From positions 1-51,733 of the forward strand of contig NZ_NFLU01000015.1 in NCBI RefSeq assembly GCF_002161085.1: a stretch of 51,733 nucleotides of DNA, given 5' to 3'. Within the stretch, counting starts at the first letter, position 1. Each line of letters starts with the position of its first letter. The notes under the pieces are model-generated. The model made no database searches, was not told the origin of the DNA, and saw only the letters and a list, made by a program, of their open reading frames with translations. Shown here one piece after another: positions 23,746 through 32,180 of this stretch. A program made the translations under genes and the position numbers. This stretch comes from Flavonifractor sp. An112 (GTDB lineage Bacteria; Bacillota; Clostridia; Oscillospirales; Oscillospiraceae).

Positions 23746-26175
23746 TTGAGGAAATTGCTTTCTTGTGGTCTTACCCTGGCGCTCTGCGGGAGCCTGCTCA
23801 CCCCCGCTTTTGCCGCTGACCAGGGGTTGACCCGGGGGGAGTTGGCCCAGCAGCTGGTGGAGCTGTGCGGCTACACCCAGGAGCTGGAGACCTACGAGGC
23901 CCAGCCCAGCGTCTACACCGACGTGGCGGATGACGCGGCCTGTCAGGGCGCCGCCAATCTGCTCCAGGACAAGGGCCTGATGCAGGGCAGCGGCGGCGGA
24001 GCCTTCCAGCCCCAGCGTACCGCCACCCCGCTGGAGGCGGCCACCGCCCTGATGCGCTGGGCGGGCCTGAGCGACAAACAGATCGGCGCCTGGCCCAACG
24101 ATTACAGCGCCCTGGCCGACAGCCTGACTCTGGCCGGAGGGGACGTACTGACCGAAAGCTCCCTGAAGGAGATGGCGGAGCTTGCCGCTCAGTACCGGGA
24201 GACCATCCAGGCCGAGACCCCCGCGCCCCTGTTCGTCAACGGCGAGGCCCAGCCCATCTTCCCCTATGACACCATCATCCGGGAAGTGGTGTATGTGGAG
24301 ACCCCCGTGGACACCGACAGCGACGGCAAGGCGGACCTGGTCAAGGTGCTGATCCAGCGCCCCGCCGCCACCGACGAGGGCATGAAGGCCGCCACCATTT
24401 TTGAGGCCCGGCCCTACTCCGCCGGCTGCACCGACGCCTATGACCTGGACACCTGGAACGCCCACATCGTGGACGCCCAGCTCACCCAGGCCCAGCAGTC
24501 CACCACCACGACCAAGGAGGACTGGGACTGGACTGCCGCTGAGACCGAGGACGCCAAACTGACCCGGCAGACCGTGACCGGCACCGGCAAGGCCGGAGAC
24601 GGCGGCGATGTGTGGACCACCACCGAAAACGTGGATTCCTATGACTACTGGCTGGTGCGGGGCTACGCCTATGTGTCCTGCGCCGGACCGGGCACCCTGG
24701 GCTCCGACGGCTTTGAGACCTGCGCCAGCGCTGATGAGACCGCCGCCTTTGCCGCGGTGGTGCAGTGGCTGGCCGGGGACGAGAGCGTGAAGGCCTACAC
24801 CGACAAGACCTCCGGCATTGAGGTAAAGGCCGACTGGTCCAACGGCAATGTGGCTATGACCGGCCAGTCCTATGCCGGTTCCACCGCCTTCGCCGTGGCC
24901 TCCACCGGTGTGGAGGGCCTCAAGACCATCGTGCCCCGGGCGGGCATCGCCAGCTGGTACGACTACTACCGCTCCCAGGGCACCGCGGCGGGCGGCCTGT
25001 ACTACCCCGGCGACGACTGCAACATCCTGGCCGACTACTGTATGTCCCGCCAGCTGGAACCGGCGGACTACTCCACCATCCAGCTGGACTATGAGCGCTA
25101 CCTCAGCGGTATGGTGGAGGAGCAGGACGCCCTCTCCGGCGACTACAACTTCTTCTGGGACGAGCGCAACTACACCAACGGCGCGGAGAACCTGAACTGT
25201 TCCGCCCTCATCATCCACGGCCTCAACGACTTCAACGTGCGGCCCAAGCAGTTTAACCTGATGTATGACGCCTTCCAGTCCGCCGGTCAGGAGGCCAAGC
25301 TGGTCCTCCACCAGGGCGCCCACATGACTCCCGACCAGATCGACGGTCTGGACCTGAACGGCATCCTGGGCCGCTGGTACGCCCACTACCTGTACGGGGT
25401 GGACAACGGCGCCGAGGACGAGGCCAACGTCCGCATCCAGAGCAACACCGACCTGAGCTGGGCCAGCTATGACAGCTGGGGCAGCGACACCACCGTGCGC
25501 TTTGACGCCGGGGAGGGCCAGGCGGCCTTCTCCAGCGACCTGTCCGCCACCAGCTTCGACACCTCTCTGGCTGACGTGGACGAGGGCTGGATCGAGTACT
25601 GCACCGACATGGCCTACGCCTGGGAGAACGATGTGATCTCCGGCAGCACCAGCGCCAGCAAGGTGCTCACCTTCGATGTGGAGGAGGACCTGCACATCAA
25701 CGGTACTCCCACCGTCACCATCAAGGCCAGCGCCGACCAGCCCACCGGTATCCTCAGCGCCATGCTGGTGGATCTGGCCCCCGAGGGCGGCATGAAGGCC
25801 GTCATGCTGGAGCAGTACAGTGAGGCTGTGGCCACCGAGACCCTGGAGAGCGGCGCGGTGTGGCAGGGCGGCGGCCTGACGGCCAAGGACCTGCAGCAGT
25901 TTGCCCTGACCCAGACCGACCACAAGATCATCACCCGTGGCTGGATGGACATCCAGAACCGCACTTCCATCTACAATGTGGACACCGTCACTCCCGGCGA
26001 GTTCTACACCTTCCAGCTGGAGCTCCAGCCCATGGACTACACCGTGGAGGCCGGCCACCAGCTGGCCCTGGTGCTCTACTCCGTGGACCCGGAGGTTACC
26101 TACTGGCCCGAGACCGTCACCAACTTTACGGTGGACTGCACCGGCACCTACGTCACCATTCCTGTCATGGAGTAA
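23746..26175 (+). CDS. Secreted S15-family peptidase (Xaa-Pro dipeptidyl-peptidase/CocE type) with SLH-like N terminus
   Basis: Protein of 809 aa from a TTG start with CAGGAGGG 6 nt upstream. Residues 1-23 are a signal peptide (KLLSCGLTLALCGSLLTPAFA). About 25-155 resemble SLH repeats, which would hold it on the cell wall. The alpha/beta hydrolase core has a GQSYAGS nucleophile elbow (S375), D495 in HGLNDFNV and H526 in GAHMTP, with spacing like PepX; a C-terminal jelly-roll domain follows. It probably releases Xaa-Pro dipeptides from extracellular peptides, but esterases share this fold. It separates the two topoisomerase genes and has its own promoter and terminator. Confidence 0.88.
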   Translation: MRKLLSCGLTLALCGSLLTPAFAADQGLTRGELAQQLVELCGYTQELETYEAQPSVYTDVADDAACQGAANLLQDKGLMQGSGGGAFQPQRTATPLEAATALMRWAGLSDKQIGAWPNDYSALADSLTLAGGDVLTESSLKEMAELAAQYRETIQAETPAPLFVNGEAQPIFPYDTIIREVVYVETPVDTDSDGKADLVKVLIQRPAATDEGMKAATIFEARPYSAGCTDAYDLDTWNAHIVDAQLTQAQQSTTTTKEDWDWTAAETEDAKLTRQTVTGTGKAGDGGDVWTTTENVDSYDYWLVRGYAYVSCAGPGTLGSDGFETCASADETAAFAAVVQWLAGDESVKAYTDKTSGIEVKADWSNGNVAMTGQSYAGSTAFAVASTGVEGLKTIVPRAGIASWYDYYRSQGTAAGGLYYPGDDCNILADYCMSRQLEPADYSTIQLDYERYLSGMVEEQDALSGDYNFFWDERNYTNGAENLNCSALIIHGLNDFNVRPKQFNLMYDAFQSAGQEAKLVLHQGAHMTPDQIDGLDLNGILGRWYAHYLYGVDNGAEDEANVRIQSNTDLSWASYDSWGSDTTVRFDAGEGQAAFSSDLSATSFDTSLADVDEGWIEYCTDMAYAWENDVISGSTSASKVLTFDVEEDLHINGTPTVTIKASADQPTGILSAMLVDLAPEGGMKAVMLEQYSEAVATETLESGAVWQGGGLTAKDLQQFALTQTDHKIITRGWMDIQNRTSIYNVDTVTPGEFYTFQLELQPMDYTVEAGHQLALVLYSVDPEVTYWPETVTNFTVDCTGTYVTIPVME

Positions 26176-26181
26176 ACCCTT

Positions 26182-26222
26182 CCGGCGGCCTGCGCGTTGC
26201 GCGGGCCGCCGGTCTTTGTTTT
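26182..26222 (+). terminator. Intrinsic terminator after the S15 peptidase gene
   Basis: CCGGCGGCC (26182-26190) pairs with GGCCGCCGG (26204-26212); the loop has an internal GCGC pair; TCTTTGTTTT follows. Confidence 0.8.
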
Positions 26223-26241
26223 GGCGCTTTACGGCGATGAA

Positions 26242-26270
26242 TTGCGTTTTTTTCAAAGGAATGATATAAT
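26242..26270 (+). promoter_or_regulatory. Promoter for the parC-like gene
   Basis: TTGCGT (26242-26247), a 17-nt spacer and TATAAT (26265-26270). Confidence 0.8.
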
Positions 26271-26319
26271 TCTAACCACTGAAAGCGGCCAGTCTGTACT
26301 GACAAAGGAATGATTCGAT

Positions 26320-28563
26320 TTGGCAAAGAAAAAGGACCCCCAGGAGGGGGCGAAGAAGGTCAACAACCCCAACGTCATGGGCCTGCGGCCCGAGGTGCTG
26401 GAGCAGCCCATCACCGAGACGCTGGAGCTCAACTATATGCCCTACGCCATGAGCGTTATCGTCTCCCGGGCCATCCCGGAGATCGACGGGTTCAAGCCCT
26501 CCCACCGGAAGCTGCTGTACACCATGTACCAGATGCACCTGCTGGGCGGCAACCGCACCAAGAGCGCCAACGTGGTGGGCCAGACCATGAAACTCAACCC
26601 CCACGGCGACGCCGCCATCTACGACACCATGGTGCGCCTCTCCCGGGGCTACGGGGCCCTGCTCCACCCCCTGGTGGACTCCAAGGGTAACTTTGGTAAG
26701 GTGTACTCCCGGGACATGGCCTGGGCGGCCAGCCGTTACACCGAGGTGCGGCTGGACCCCATCTGCGCCGAGCTCTTCCGGGACATCGACCAGGACACGG
26801 TGGACTTTGTGGACAACTACGACGGCTCCATGAAAGAGCCCACCCTGCTGCCTACCACCTTCCCCAACGTGCTGGTAAGCGCCAACCAGGGCATCGCCGT
26901 GGGCATGGCCTCCAACCTGTGCGGCTTCAATCTGGGCGAGGTGTGCGACGCCACGGCGGCCTATCTGAAAAACCCCCAGGTCAACCTGATGGAGTACCTG
27001 AAGGCCCCCGACTTCCCCACCGGCGGGGAGCTGCTGTACGACGAGGCCGCGCTGAGGCAGATCTACGACACCGGCCGGGGCTCCTTCCAGGTGCGGGCCA
27101 GGTGGCGCTACCTCAAGAGCGAGAACCTCATCGAGGTGTACGAGATCCCCTACACCACCACGGTGGAGGCCATCATGGACAAGGTGGCCGAGCTCATCAA
27201 GGCGGGCAAGATCAAAGAGATCGCCGATATGCGGGATGAGACCGACCTGAACGGCCTGAAGATCACCATTGACCTGAAACGGGGCACCGACCCGGACAAG
27301 CTGATGGCCAAGCTGTTCAAGTCCACCACCCTCCAGGACGCCTGCTCCTGCAACTTCAATATCCTCATTGCCGGGATGCCCCGGGTCATGGGCGTGGGAG
27401 AGATTTTGGAGGAGTGGACCGGCTGGCGGATGGACGGAGTGCGCCGCCGCACCTACTATGTGATGAAGAAGAAGCAGGAGAAGCTCCACCTGCTCAAAGG
27501 CCTGAAAAAGATCCTGCTGGACATTGACCGGGCCATCAAGATCATCCGGGAGACCGAGGAGGACGCCGAGGTGGTGCCCAACCTGATGATCGGCTTCGGC
27601 ATCGACAACATCCAGGCGGAATATGTGGCCGACATCAAGCTGCGCAACATCAACAAGGAGTATATCCTCAAGCGTATTGAAGAGGTGGCCGGGCTGGAGG
27701 AGGAGATCGCCGACCTCCAGGACATCGTCAACAACCCGGGCCGCATCAAGAAGATTATTTCCCAGGAACTCTCGGCGGTGAAGAAGAAGTACGCCTCTCC
27801 CCGGCACACCGAGATCGTCTACGACTATCAGGCCGCCGGCGCCGTGGAAGAGGAGGACGAGACCCCCGACTATCCCGTCCATGTGTTCTGCTCCAGGGAG
27901 GGCTACTTCAAGAAGATCACCCCCCAGTCTCTCCGCATGAGCAGCGAGCAGAAGTACAAGGAGGGGGACGGCCCCTACCTGTACTGGGAGGGGAACAACC
28001 GGGATATGCTGCTGGTGTTTACCGACAAGCAGCAGTGCTACAAGGCCCCCCTCAGCGAGTTCGACGATGCCAAGGCCAGCGTGCTGGGCGACTTTTTGCC
28101 CACCAAGCTGGGCATGGACCCCGGCGAGAGCTTCGTGTGGGCCTGCCTGACCAGCGACTACTCCGGCCATATCCTCTTCTTCTTTGAGAACGGCAAGGTA
28201 GCCCGGGTAGAGGTGGCTGCCTACCAGACTCAGACCAAGCGGAGAAAGCTCACCGGCGCCTACTCCGACAAGTCCCCCCTGGCCGCCGCCCTCCACATCA
28301 AGGAGGATTTGGAGGTGGCAGTCACCTCCACCGAGGGCCGCTGCCTGGTGTTCCACACCGCCGCCCTCACCCCCAAGACCACCCGCTCCACCCAGGGGGT
28401 CAACGTCATGACCCTCAAGCCCAAGTGGAAGGTGGAAAAGGCCGTGCCGCTGGCGGATACCACCATTGTCAACGCCGCCCGGTACCGGGCACGGTCCCTG
28501 CCGGTGGCGGGGGCCCTGCTCAAGGAGGAGGACCGGGGCGAGGAACAGATCAGCCTGCTGTGA
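26320..28563 (+). CDS. Divergent type IIA topoisomerase subunit A (ParC/GyrA-like)
   Basis: Protein of 747 aa from a TTG start. The winged-helix core includes SHRKLLYTMY and NPHGDAAIYDTMVRLS, and the catalytic tyrosine is Y140 in AASRYTEVRL. A coiled-coil arm (about 365-500) and a C-terminal beta-propeller-like region without a GyrA box follow, so decatenation or relaxation is more likely than supercoiling. The position equivalent to E. coli GyrA Ser83 is Ala98, while Asp87 is kept (D102). The partner ATPase subunit lies 2.7 kb upstream. AAAGGAATG precedes the start. Confidence 0.9.
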   Translation: MAKKKDPQEGAKKVNNPNVMGLRPEVLEQPITETLELNYMPYAMSVIVSRAIPEIDGFKPSHRKLLYTMYQMHLLGGNRTKSANVVGQTMKLNPHGDAAIYDTMVRLSRGYGALLHPLVDSKGNFGKVYSRDMAWAASRYTEVRLDPICAELFRDIDQDTVDFVDNYDGSMKEPTLLPTTFPNVLVSANQGIAVGMASNLCGFNLGEVCDATAAYLKNPQVNLMEYLKAPDFPTGGELLYDEAALRQIYDTGRGSFQVRARWRYLKSENLIEVYEIPYTTTVEAIMDKVAELIKAGKIKEIADMRDETDLNGLKITIDLKRGTDPDKLMAKLFKSTTLQDACSCNFNILIAGMPRVMGVGEILEEWTGWRMDGVRRRTYYVMKKKQEKLHLLKGLKKILLDIDRAIKIIRETEEDAEVVPNLMIGFGIDNIQAEYVADIKLRNINKEYILKRIEEVAGLEEEIADLQDIVNNPGRIKKIISQELSAVKKKYASPRHTEIVYDYQAAGAVEEEDETPDYPVHVFCSREGYFKKITPQSLRMSSEQKYKEGDGPYLYWEGNNRDMLLVFTDKQQCYKAPLSEFDDAKASVLGDFLPTKLGMDPGESFVWACLTSDYSGHILFFFENGKVARVEVAAYQTQTKRRKLTGAYSDKSPLAAALHIKEDLEVAVTSTEGRCLVFHTAALTPKTTRSTQGVNVMTLKPKWKVEKAVPLADTTIVNAARYRARSLPVAGALLKEEDRGEEQISLL

Positions 28564-28590
28564 TCCAGCCAGAGAAATGAGGAATATTCG

Positions 28591-29457
28591 TTGAAACACA
28601 CTGTGAGCTATTATGTAAAAAGCTATGTGGTCATTACCCTGGGCTCCATCCTGTACGCTCTGGCCTATAACATCTTCTACGCCCCCAACCTGGTGGCCAT
28701 GGGCGGCCTCACCGGCCTGGGCCAGGTCATCAACGCCCTGGTGCCGGTGCTGCCGGTGGGCACCATGGTGTTTATCATGAATGTGCCCCTGTTCTTCCTG
28801 GGGTGGAAGTATATCGGCGGGCACCTGCTGGTGTCCTCCCTGTACGCCATGACCTTCAGCTCCTTTGCCATCGACCTGATGGACATGATCTATCAGTTTC
28901 CGCCCATGGACACCATGCTGGCCGCCATCTTCGGCGGCGCTCTGCTGGGGCTGGGCATCGGCCTGGTGTTCTCCAAGGGAGCCACCACCGGCGGCACCGA
29001 CCTGATTGCCCGGCTGCTCAAGCTGAAATTTGCCTGGCTGCCCATGGGTACCCTGGTGCTCATCCCCGACTTTGTGGTTATCGTGCTGGCGGCCATCGCC
29101 TTCGGCAAGGTGGAGAGCGCGCTGTACGGCCTGGTGTCCCTGTTCATTACCACCAAGGTGATGGACATGGTGCTCTACGGCCTGGACAGCTCCAAGGTGG
29201 CCTATATCATCAGCGATGCCTGCAAGGAGATCACCGACGCGGTGATGGCCATGGACCGGGGAGCCACCATCCTCCACGGCGAGGGGGCCTACTCCGGCGA
29301 TGAGAAGAAGGTGCTGATGGTGGCCTTTAAGCAGAAGGAGATCGTGCCCCTGAAGGAGAAGGTCAACGAGATCGATCCCCACGCCTTCCTCATTGTGTGC
29401 GACGCCCACGACGTACTGGGCGAGGGCTTCCGCACCTACAGCAAGGACGACATTTGA
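28591..29457 (+). CDS. YitT family membrane protein
   Basis: Protein of 288 aa with about five to six transmembrane segments in the first 200 residues (including MGGLTGLGQVINALVP and KGATTGGTDLIARLLK, repeats typical of YitT) and a cytoplasmic DUF2179 domain at the C terminus (about 205-288). TTG start 27 nt after the parC-like stop, so it is probably cotranscribed. The family is widespread in Firmicutes and its biochemical role is not established; transport is often assumed. Confidence 0.92.
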   Translation: MKHTVSYYVKSYVVITLGSILYALAYNIFYAPNLVAMGGLTGLGQVINALVPVLPVGTMVFIMNVPLFFLGWKYIGGHLLVSSLYAMTFSSFAIDLMDMIYQFPPMDTMLAAIFGGALLGLGIGLVFSKGATTGGTDLIARLLKLKFAWLPMGTLVLIPDFVVIVLAAIAFGKVESALYGLVSLFITTKVMDMVLYGLDSSKVAYIISDACKEITDAVMAMDRGATILHGEGAYSGDEKKVLMVAFKQKEIVPLKEKVNEIDPHAFLIVCDAHDVLGEGFRTYSKDDI

Positions 29458-29487
29458 TCCCAGTCCACAGAGAAAGGAAGGGTTTCC

Positions 29488-30078
29488 ATGACGGATTTCA
29501 CCAAGGTAAAGGCCAACCTGGAGAAGCGGGGCTACGCCGTGTCCTGCTTTGCCACGGCGGCGGAGGCCGCCGGCTATCTGGACGGCAAGCTGGACGGCAG
29601 GACCATCGGCATCGGCGGTTCGGTGACCGTCCGGGAGATGGGCCTTCTGGACCGGCTCAAGACCCACAACACCGTGGTCTCCCACTGGGAGGGCAGCCGC
29701 AAGGAGGATGCCGCCTTCACCCAGGTCTACCTGTGCTCGGTGAACGGCCTGGCGGAGACCGGCGAGATGGTGAACATCGACGGGGTGGGCAACCGCATTG
29801 CCTCCACCGTGTTCGGCCATGAGGAACTCTATCTGGTGGTGGGCCGCAACAAACTGGCCCCCGATTACGACGGCGCGGTATGGCGGGCCCGCAACGTGGC
29901 CTCCCCCAAAAACGCCATCCGTCTCCAGCGTAAGACCCCCTGCGCCGTCAAGGGGGACAAGTGCTACGACTGCAACAGCCCCGAGCGGCTGTGCCGGGGC
30001 ATGACGGTGCTGTGGCAGGCATCCAACGGCATCGGACGTACCGAGGTGGTACTGATTGACGAGGACCTGGGCTTTTGA
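29488..30078 (+). CDS. LUD-domain protein (lactate-utilisation fold)
   Basis: Protein of 196 aa that is a single LUD domain: GIGGSVTVREMGLLDRL near residue 43-60 is the characteristic turn, and VGNRIAS with the ELYLVVGRNKL strand continue the NagB-like fold. A CYDCNSPERLCRG cysteine cluster near 160 is present, as in stand-alone LUD proteins of Clostridia. LutB and LutA partners are absent, so participation in lactate oxidation is unproven. GAAAGGAAGGG precedes the ATG. Confidence 0.88.
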   Translation: MTDFTKVKANLEKRGYAVSCFATAAEAAGYLDGKLDGRTIGIGGSVTVREMGLLDRLKTHNTVVSHWEGSRKEDAAFTQVYLCSVNGLAETGEMVNIDGVGNRIASTVFGHEELYLVVGRNKLAPDYDGAVWRARNVASPKNAIRLQRKTPCAVKGDKCYDCNSPERLCRGMTVLWQASNGIGRTEVVLIDEDLGF

Positions 30079-30100
30079 GGAAAGAAAGGGGGCGGGGCCT

Positions 30101-31159
30101 GTGAAAAAGTGCATACCGGCCCTGGCCCTGAGCCTGGCCCTGCTGCTGGGCGGGTGCTCCCTGTCGGGGCAGGCCTATACGGTGGTGGAGCCCCACGCCG
30201 AGCATCCTGTTCTGGGGGAAAATGAGTCTACCATCAAGGCCAGCACCTATTCCGAGCTGGTCAACGGCATACTGTTTTTTGTCTCCCAGGGGGTAGAAGA
30301 GGGCGTTATCCAGATCACCGACTATAACGGCGACGTGGAGGCCGACCTGAACCGGGCCTGCCTGGAGGTAGCCAAGGACGACCCTCTGGGGGCCTATGCG
30401 GTGGACTTCATCAAGAACGACTATACCACCATCATCACCACCTATGAGGCCACCATCACCATCTCTTACCGCCGTTCCCCCGAGCAGGTGAGCAATCTGG
30501 TGAACATCACCGGTACCAGCGCCATCCGGGAGGAGGCGGTCCAGGCCCTGTCGGCCTTCAAGACCGAGCTGGCCCTGCGGGTGGGCTACTTCACCGGGGA
30601 CGCCGCCGCGGTGGAGGAACAGGTGCGCCAGGCCTACTATGACACCCCTGAGACCGCTTTGGGGATGCCGGAGTGCTTGGTGGAGCTCTACCCCAAAACC
30701 GACGCCGGCACTCAGCGCATCGTGGAGATCCTGCTGGACTACCCGGAGGAGCCCACGGCCCTCCAGCGGAAGCGCCAGCAGCTCCAGGAGCAGTCGGCGG
30801 CCATCCTCACCCCCATCCAGCACCAGATCGCCAGCCGGCGGCTGGATCTGCTGATGGGGACGCTGCCCAATGTGGTTCAGGTAGACCTGAAGACCGGCGG
30901 CGCTACCGCCTGGGACGCTCTGGTGGGGCAGGGAGCCAACGAAGAGGGATTGGCCCTGGCCTTCCAGCTGCTGTGCGACGGCCTGGGGCTGAAGGGTCAG
31001 ATCATAGAGGGTACCCTGCAGGGTCAGCCCCACTTCTTCAACCAGGTGGACCGCAACGGACAGACTGTGTGGGTGGATCTAAGCCGCAGCACCGGCAAGA
31101 CCTGGACGGCGGCCCAAATGGCTGAAATGGGCTATCAGTGGACAGACCAGGAGGCCTGA
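30101..31159 (+). CDS. Predicted lipoprotein, function unknown
   Basis: Protein of 352 aa from a GTG start preceded by AAAGGGGGCG. A basic n-region, a hydrophobic stretch and the lipobox LLLGGC indicate a lipidated exported protein. Residues 50-300 are mostly helical with no repeat or catalytic signature that I recognise; the C-terminal third (about 260-330) has a pattern loosely like a transglutaminase-type fold but no clear Cys-His-Asp triad. It is 22 nt after the LUD gene. Confidence 0.75.
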   Translation: MKKCIPALALSLALLLGGCSLSGQAYTVVEPHAEHPVLGENESTIKASTYSELVNGILFFVSQGVEEGVIQITDYNGDVEADLNRACLEVAKDDPLGAYAVDFIKNDYTTIITTYEATITISYRRSPEQVSNLVNITGTSAIREEAVQALSAFKTELALRVGYFTGDAAAVEEQVRQAYYDTPETALGMPECLVELYPKTDAGTQRIVEILLDYPEEPTALQRKRQQLQEQSAAILTPIQHQIASRRLDLLMGTLPNVVQVDLKTGGATAWDALVGQGANEEGLALAFQLLCDGLGLKGQIIEGTLQGQPHFFNQVDRNGQTVWVDLSRSTGKTWTAAQMAEMGYQWTDQEA

Positions 31160-31190
31160 AAAGAAAAAATAAAAAAATCGAAAAATTCCC

Positions 31191-31219
31191 TTGACATTGG
31201 CGGCACGGATTGCTATAAT
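31191..31219 (+). promoter_or_regulatory. Consensus promoter for tRNA-Gly
   Basis: TTGACA (31191-31196), a 17-nt spacer and TATAAT (31214-31219): both hexamers are perfect, as expected of a stable-RNA promoter. The mature tRNA begins 15 nt later. Confidence 0.93.
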
Positions 31220-31233
31220 AACATCCGTCGCTT

Positions 31234-31309
31234 GCAGGTGTAGCTCATCTGGTAGAGCGCCACCTTGCCAAGGTGGAGGTAGCGAGTTCGAGCCTCGTCA
31301 CCTGCTCCA
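31234..31309 (+). tRNA. tRNA-Gly (anticodon GCC)
   Basis: A 76-nt cloverleaf: acceptor GCAGGTG/CACCTGC, D-arm AGCTC...GAGC, anticodon arm CACCTT-GCC-AAGGTG (anticodon 31267-31269), T-arm with GTTCGAGCC, discriminator T and encoded CCA. It is monocistronic with its own promoter and terminator. Confidence 0.96.
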
Positions 31310-31356
31310 GAAAAAGAAAGAGACAGGACATATGTCCTGTCTCTTTCTTTTTCTGG
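31307..31356 (+). terminator. 50-bp perfect palindrome terminating tRNA-Gly
   Basis: Two 25-nt arms, CCAGAAAAAGAAAGAGACAG... and its exact complement, with no spacer. The 5' arm begins with the CCA of the tRNA. The A-rich arm pairs with a T-rich arm, giving a terminator in both directions. Confidence 0.8.
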
Positions 31357-31375
31357 ATTCCGTGAGAATTTGAAA

Positions 31376-31470
31376 TGCTCGGCGGAAATAAATTCCGCCT
31401 GCGCCGAGGTTTTGGCCCAAAGGCCAAAACGCTCGAACGGCGCAAAAGCGCCGCCGACCCGAAGGGCCGG
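31376..31470 (+). repeat. Mosaic palindromic element, copy D (after tRNA-Gly)
   Basis: Hairpin GGCGGAAATAAATTCCGCC (31381-31399), TGCGCCGAGG, hairpin TTTTGGCCCAAAGGCCAAAA (31410-31429), CGCTCGAA, hairpin CGGCGCAAAAGCGCCG (31438-31453) and a last GACCCGAAGGGCC. It lacks the first hairpin and the GGGGACCCC link. TGGATTCC occurs on both sides (about 31354 and 31476). Confidence 0.75.
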
Positions 31471-31490
31471 TTTTGTGGATTCCATAACCA

Positions 31491-31528
31491 CAACAAAAAC
31501 GCAGGACATCCTTTGGGTGTCCTGCGTT
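31491..31528 (-). terminator. Intrinsic terminator of the SOS-type small gene
   Basis: On the minus strand AACGCAGGACA, an 8-9-nt loop, TGTCCTGCGTT and TTTGTTG, 11 nt after the stop codon at 31539. Confidence 0.85.
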
Positions 31529-31538
31529 CTGTTTTTGA

Positions 31539-31877
31539 TTACCCCAGGAAGAACCGGACCGCCACCGCCGCCACGGCGGTGAGCATCCCCGCCGACGCGA
31601 TGAGATCGGCGGCCAGGGCCAGGTCCAGCCGGCGGCGGGGCCGGGCCTCCTCCTCCGGCGCGGGAATCTCCTCCGGGATCTCTTCTGCCGCAGAATCCCC
31701 TTCCAGGGCCCGGCGGCAGGCCTCAAAGTCCAGCACCTTTCCCTCCGGCCGGGCGGGCTTCCGCCGGGGCAGCACGGTATAGCACACCGTCTCCTGACCC
31801 ACGCAGGCCTTTTGGTCCGACTCGTTTGCGTATCCTGTAATCCGTCTGGCGTCCAGATTCAGATAAATGGTCTCCAT
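31539..31877 (-). CDS. Small tail-anchored membrane protein under an SOS-type promoter
   Basis: Protein of 112 aa beginning METIYLNLDARRITGY. Residues 55-85 are acidic and Pro-rich, a basic RPRRR precedes a single C-terminal transmembrane segment (about 92-110), and only two residues follow it, so it is predicted tail-anchored with the body in the cytoplasm. I recognise no family. The ATG at 31877 has GGAGGG 7 nt upstream. Its promoter has two LexA-like boxes, so DNA-damage induction is inferred; a YneA-like role in division arrest is possible, but there is no LysM domain. Confidence 0.75.
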   Translation of the reverse strand: METIYLNLDARRITGYANESDQKACVGQETVCYTVLPRRKPARPEGKVLDFEACRRALEGDSAAEEIPEEIPAPEEEARPRRRLDLALAADLIASAGMLTAVAAVAVRFFLG

Positions 31878-32009
31878 ACCGTTTCCCTCCTGTTGTTCCG
31901 GCGTTTGATCCCAGTATACGGGATAAGGTGTCCTATAAAACGTACTTTGTAAGGACCCTTGTACTTTTCTGACGGCGCAGAGCGGCAAAAAGTTCCCGAC
32001 GCAGGATTA

Positions 32010-32056
32010 GAACTTTTGTTCGTGCCCAGTATACAACATACGTTCGATTTTTGCAA
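32010..32056 (-). promoter_or_regulatory. SOS-type promoter with two LexA-like boxes
   Basis: On the minus strand: TTGCAA (32056-32051), a 17-nt spacer and TATACT (32033-32028). The spacer contains CGAACGTATGTTG (32046-32034), and CGAACAAAAGTTC (32022-32010) lies at the start site. Both fit the Firmicutes LexA box CGAAC-N4-GTT. The 303-nt gap between the divergent genes holds this and the promoter at 32115-32143; nothing else is recognised in it. Confidence 0.8.
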
Positions 32057-32114
32057 GCACTTTTTTTGAGGGGAAATAGGAAACCGCCAGGTTCAGAAAA
32101 AGAGGTTATTTTCC

Positions 32115-32143
32115 TTGCAACCGGGCAAAAGATTTGATATACT
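32115..32143 (+). promoter_or_regulatory. Promoter for the shikimate-kinase-like gene
   Basis: TTGCAA (32115-32120), a 17-nt spacer and TATACT (32138-32143). The expected start near 32150 makes an ATG at 32154 almost leaderless and supports the GTG at 32181 instead. Confidence 0.75.
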
Positions 32144-32180
32144 GGCAAAGATCATGACATTGGGAAAGGATGACCCCGCT

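Noticed and set aside
31361-31490. Second tRNA or tRNA remnant after tRNA-Gly
   Set aside because: No cloverleaf can be drawn; the stems belong to mosaic element D.
32154-32180. ATG start for the shikimate-kinase-like gene
   Set aside because: It would be almost leaderless from the promoter at 32115-32143; the GTG at 32181 has GGAAAGGA upstream.
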